NCBI GenBank assembly: GCA_027451905.1
Contig: DAIDHV010000003.1
Span: forward strand, 62,001-126,000
DNA from: Armatimonadota bacterium
GTDB taxonomy: Bacteria > Armatimonadota > Fimbriimonadia > Fimbriimonadales > Fimbriimonadaceae
DNA length: 64,000 bases
Direction: 5' to 3'
Shown here: piece by piece, positions 61,327-64,000 of the stretch
Position numbering within the stretch: the stretch's first letter is position 1
Layout: the number at the start of each line of letters is the position of its first letter
The notes under the pieces: generated by a model
What the model was told of the DNA's origin: nothing
Databases searched by the model: none
What the model saw: only the letters and a program-made list of their open reading frames with translations
Made by a program: the position numbers and the translations under genes

Positions 61327-63012
61327 TCATTGGGTGAGATTAATTTCTGCAAAATCAATGCTGAAGTTAAAAACCGGTGGAGTTCCAGGATAAGACAAAT
61401 AGGGAATGTCTCCATTGACGGCCAGAGAAACCTGTCCGTTCCAGATGAAGTTCTGAAAGTTTTTTGGAAACTGAACCGTGAATCCCTGATTGGAGGTCTG
61501 ACTCATAACCCAATTGCCAATCAAAACGTAGTGACGGTGAATGTAATCGAAGGCATACAATCGGTTTTCCGCATTCTGAAATCCAAAACAGCAAAGTGTT
61601 GCGCTAAGGCTTTTGATGTTGGAAGTGGTCTGAGTCAGGGCAAAGTTAACCCAAGCCGTCGCTTGTTGGTCCAAGTTTGGCATTTGGGCAGACTGAATGC
61701 TGAAGGTGTTGCCATCTATGGCGGTTAGAGACCCAACATCACCATAGAGAAAATTGCCAAGGCTAGTGTTGACAGCATAGGGCGTCACCGAAACGCTGGA
61801 ACTGCCATCATTTTGAAGAGCCACAATCGAATTGAAGGCGTTAACGCGTCCTGCCCCAGTCTCGGAACCAATAGATTGGCATCCCTGAACTAGGGCATTT
61901 TCCAAAGTAGAGATGGGGGTTCCCGATGGCGCGTAGCTTTGCAGAATTCCAAGCACTCCGCTTACCTGGGCGCAAGACATCGAGGTGCCGCTAAGATAGG
62001 CATAGGACGAGCCAGTGTAGGTGCTTAAAATCTGATCGCCGGGGGCAACAACCGTCACCCAAGGTCCATAGTTGCTGTAAGATGCGAGGCGATCATTTTG
62101 GGTTGACGCGCCTACACTGACAACGCCGAGGTCGTTGGCGGGATAAAAAATCTCTAAAGCACCATCGTTGCCACAAGCGGCAACGCACATGACCCCTTTG
62201 CTGTTGGCATAATTGATGGCGTCTTGCTCTTCTGGAGAATAGGTGGTACCGCCAAGGCTAAGGTTAATGACGTTCGCACCATTGTTGACGGCAAAGGTAA
62301 TGCCGCTTGAGATGTCGGAATCGTATCCGTTTCCGCTGCTGTCCAAGACCTTTACCGGCATGATTTCTGAGTTTGGGCAGAGTCCCGCAATGCCAATACC
62401 GTTATCAACTCCGGCTCCAATTATTCCCGCAACATGGGTTCCGTGGCCATTATCATCGTTCGGAGTATTGCCAGGAGACAGGATATTGGCTCCGGAAATA
62501 ACATCCAGTCTTCCAGAAAACTCGGGGTGGGTTAGTTGAACCCCTGTATCGACCACTGCAATGACTTCTGACTGCAAACCGAGCGTGAAATTCCAAGCAT
62601 TTTGCATCCCCATCAGCACGGGACCATATTGCTGGGGCCAATCAGGATCGGTTGGAGTGAACTGTGCCTTGCGGATGTAATCAGGTTGGCAAGCTTCAAC
62701 CCCAGGCGTAGAACGGAGCTTTTGAATGGCCTCTGAAACCGTAAGCCAAGAAGGAAGCCTGAAGCAATACCAGTTGATGTTGGAGTTATAGGAAATGACG
62801 GATGAACTGAGGCCAACTTCCCCGAAAACGCCTCGAATACCACTATAAGAGTTGAACTTAACAAGAATACGATCTGGGCTGTACGGTTCTGAGCCGCCAA
62901 CTGGATTTGGGACACCCCTGAAACCGGTGCCTCCGCCAGGGTGAAAAATTTGGCAAAAAGAGAAACTTGATGCCAAAATGCCCACCGCTGCTAAAGATAG
63001 CCTCAAATTCAT
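61327..63012 (-). CDS. Secreted subtilisin-like serine protease (S8)
   Basis: Protein of 561 residues with a signal peptide (LSLAAVGILASSFSFCQ). A prodomain of the fervidolysin/I9 type (PDRILVKFNSYSG, about residues 45-115) precedes the core. The triad is complete: Asp in IAVVDTGVQLTHPEF, His in DDNGHGTHVAGIIG and Ser in YLSGTSMSCAQ. The last 150 residues form a beta-rich domain of unknown role. Degrades extracellular protein, or processes surface proteins. It is transcribed in the same direction as sucC, 79 bases before it, but is probably unrelated. Confidence 0.93.
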   Translation of the reverse strand: MNLRLSLAAVGILASSFSFCQIFHPGGGTGFRGVPNPVGGSEPYSPDRILVKFNSYSGIRGVFGEVGLSSSVISYNSNINWYCFRLPSWLTVSEAIQKLRSTPGVEACQPDYIRKAQFTPTDPDWPQQYGPVLMGMQNAWNFTLGLQSEVIAVVDTGVQLTHPEFSGRLDVISGANILSPGNTPNDDNGHGTHVAGIIGAGVDNGIGIAGLCPNSEIMPVKVLDSSGNGYDSDISSGITFAVNNGANVINLSLGGTTYSPEEQDAINYANSKGVMCVAACGNDGALEIFYPANDLGVVSVGASTQNDRLASYSNYGPWVTVVAPGDQILSTYTGSSYAYLSGTSMSCAQVSGVLGILQSYAPSGTPISTLENALVQGCQSIGSETGAGRVNAFNSIVALQNDGSSSVSVTPYAVNTSLGNFLYGDVGSLTAIDGNTFSIQSAQMPNLDQQATAWVNFALTQTTSNIKSLSATLCCFGFQNAENRLYAFDYIHRHYVLIGNWVMSQTSNQGFTVQFPKNFQNFIWNGQVSLAVNGDIPYLSYPGTPPVFNFSIDFAEINLTQ

Positions 63013-63124
63013 TTCACTTAATTAACGAAGATTTCTGGCAAACAGTCACTGAATACCAAATTAAACGACAATCTTTGGCTTAAAGATGAAGTTTTATGAA
63101 TTCTTTTACAGTTTTAGGGTTCCG

Positions 63125-64000
63125 CTAAGACTTTGATGGCGGATTTGCAACGTAATTGCCGCCTCTACATGCCTTGAGATAATTCAATCCGTGAACCTGA
63201 CCTGTCATTTCTAATTCGCCAGAGTAAATCGGATCGTGCCAGCCTTCAATGTCAATAGCACCTTCAAACCCGCCATGTCGAAGGATCGTGATAACGTCCG
63301 TCCAATTGGTGTCTCCAAAGCCGGGTGTTCGGTGCCAAACCACACTTTTGCCGCCACGGATTCCTTCCGTATGGATGACATCCCATAAGACAGTTGCGTC
63401 TTTACCGTGGACGTGGTGAACCTTGTGGACCCACTTTCGGAGCTGTGGGATGGGTTGAATTAATGAGACCATCTGATGGCACGGCTCCCATTCCAAACCC
63501 AGTGCGGGGCTAGAGACTTCGTTAAACATCATTTCCCATGCTCGTGGTGAGTGGGCAATATTCCATTTGGGCCGATCCCAAGTGCCGCCCATGTCGCAGT
63601 TTTCAAAAGCAATTTTCAGATCGTGATCTTCTGCTAAAGCAGCAAGCTCGGTGAAAACCTCTTTGAATTTTCCCATGCTTTGGTCTACCGGTCGGTCTTC
63701 TAGTGCTCCGGCAAATCCACAAATGACTTTGGCTCCAAATAGATGAGCGCTTTTGATCAAGGTGCGCCAATGAGCAACGGTGGCTTCTGACTGAAGGGGA
63801 TTGGAGTAAATTCCAAGGGAACTTATGATGGCTTGGTCTCCAAGGAGGTCTTGCACTTCATGGGCAGTTGCTTCGAGGTCAATCCCGTCCGCAGACCCAC
63901 AGGTTAGTTCAAAGGATTCAAAGCCGTGAGACAGAATGTGGCCCAAGTATTCAGCACCACGATCCAGAGGGGCAAGAGTGCCGATGCGGATATCTTTGTG
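63125..64000 (-). CDS. Sugar phosphate isomerase/epimerase (partial, 5' end off window)
   Basis: TIM-barrel protein of the xylose isomerase-like/AP endonuclease 2 family. The frame is open to the right edge; the first residues in view read IRIGTLAPLDRGAEYL, so the start lies beyond 64000. Metal-site pieces: KIAFENCDMGGTW (Glu), LEWEPCHQM, KVHHVHGKDA (His) and GAIDIEGWHDP (Glu). Such enzymes isomerise or epimerise sugars and inositols. It fits the glycan-degrading character of the region. Confidence 0.88.
   Translation of the reverse strand, partial: HKDIRIGTLAPLDRGAEYLGHILSHGFESFELTCGSADGIDLEATAHEVQDLLGDQAIISSLGIYSNPLQSEATVAHWRTLIKSAHLFGAKVICGFAGALEDRPVDQSMGKFKEVFTELAALAEDHDLKIAFENCDMGGTWDRPKWNIAHSPRAWEMMFNEVSSPALGLEWEPCHQMVSLIQPIPQLRKWVHKVHHVHGKDATVLWDVIHTEGIRGGKSVVWHRTPGFGDTNWTDVITILRHGGFEGAIDIEGWHDPIYSGELEMTGQVHGLNYLKACRGGNYVANPPSKS

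Overview
The window is a bacterial chromosome segment of moderate GC, most likely from the Armatimonadota (Fimbriimonadia-like). This rests on the prepilin N-terminus at 46013 (a long FTLIELLVVIAIIAILAAIL stretch followed by FPVFAQAK), on the wealth of secreted glycoside hydrolases and H-X9-DG-type proteins, and on a 16S rRNA gene that stands alone. The phylum call is inference from motifs; no database was searched.

Layout. 1-1026: truncated IS481-family element. 1.4-5 kb: two GNAT acetyltransferases, a truncated hemoglobin and a secreted barrel-type enzyme. 4.9-19.3 kb: a locus for fucose-containing glycans (two GH29 and one GH95 alpha-fucosidases, aldo/keto reductase, PhyH-type dioxygenase, RbsD/FucU-type mutarotase), also carrying cutC and an S53 protease. 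It is interrupted at 8.5-11.4 kb by a four-gene cassette: a VKOR-like/thioredoxin-like membrane oxidoreductase, a secreted 10-cysteine protein, a prepilin and a four-helix membrane protein. The cassette is bracketed by a roughly 165-bp direct repeat of the upstream fucosidase 3' end. 19.4-23.9 kb: interspersed repeat, vWA protein, 16S rRNA on the minus strand with its own promoter and terminator and no 23S or 5S next to it, then a frameshifted H-X9-DG protein. 24-33.3 kb: two acyltransferase-3 membrane proteins, a VanW-glycosyltransferase fusion and three unrecognised secreted proteins. 33.4-43 kb: PrcB-like secreted protein, Crp/Fnr regulator, DHFR-like reductase, nitronate monooxygenase-like enzyme, HisI, beta-propeller protein, GH16, iron alcohol dehydrogenase, TSUP exporter, DUF302. 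43.3-50.4 kb: aldo/keto reductase, repeats, LacI regulator, prepilin, GH5 and GH2 (beta-glycan use). 50.4-57.2 kb: malate dehydrogenase, M29 aminopeptidase, a large unknown secreted protein, BioY and an M55 D-aminopeptidase. 57.2-64 kb: a second repeat family, a membrane protein cut by a complete IS3-family element, sucC without sucD beside it, a subtilisin, and a sugar isomerase running off the right edge.

How the genes fit together. Extracellular glycosidases release fucose and beta-linked glucose units; the mutarotase, reductases and dioxygenase are plausible downstream steps, with LacI and Crp/Fnr regulators nearby. The most unusual content is the redox/prepilin cassette: its oxidoreductase has three CxxC pairs and sits one base upstream of a secreted protein with ten cysteines, which suggests a dedicated disulfide-forming enzyme for a surface or pseudopilus structure.
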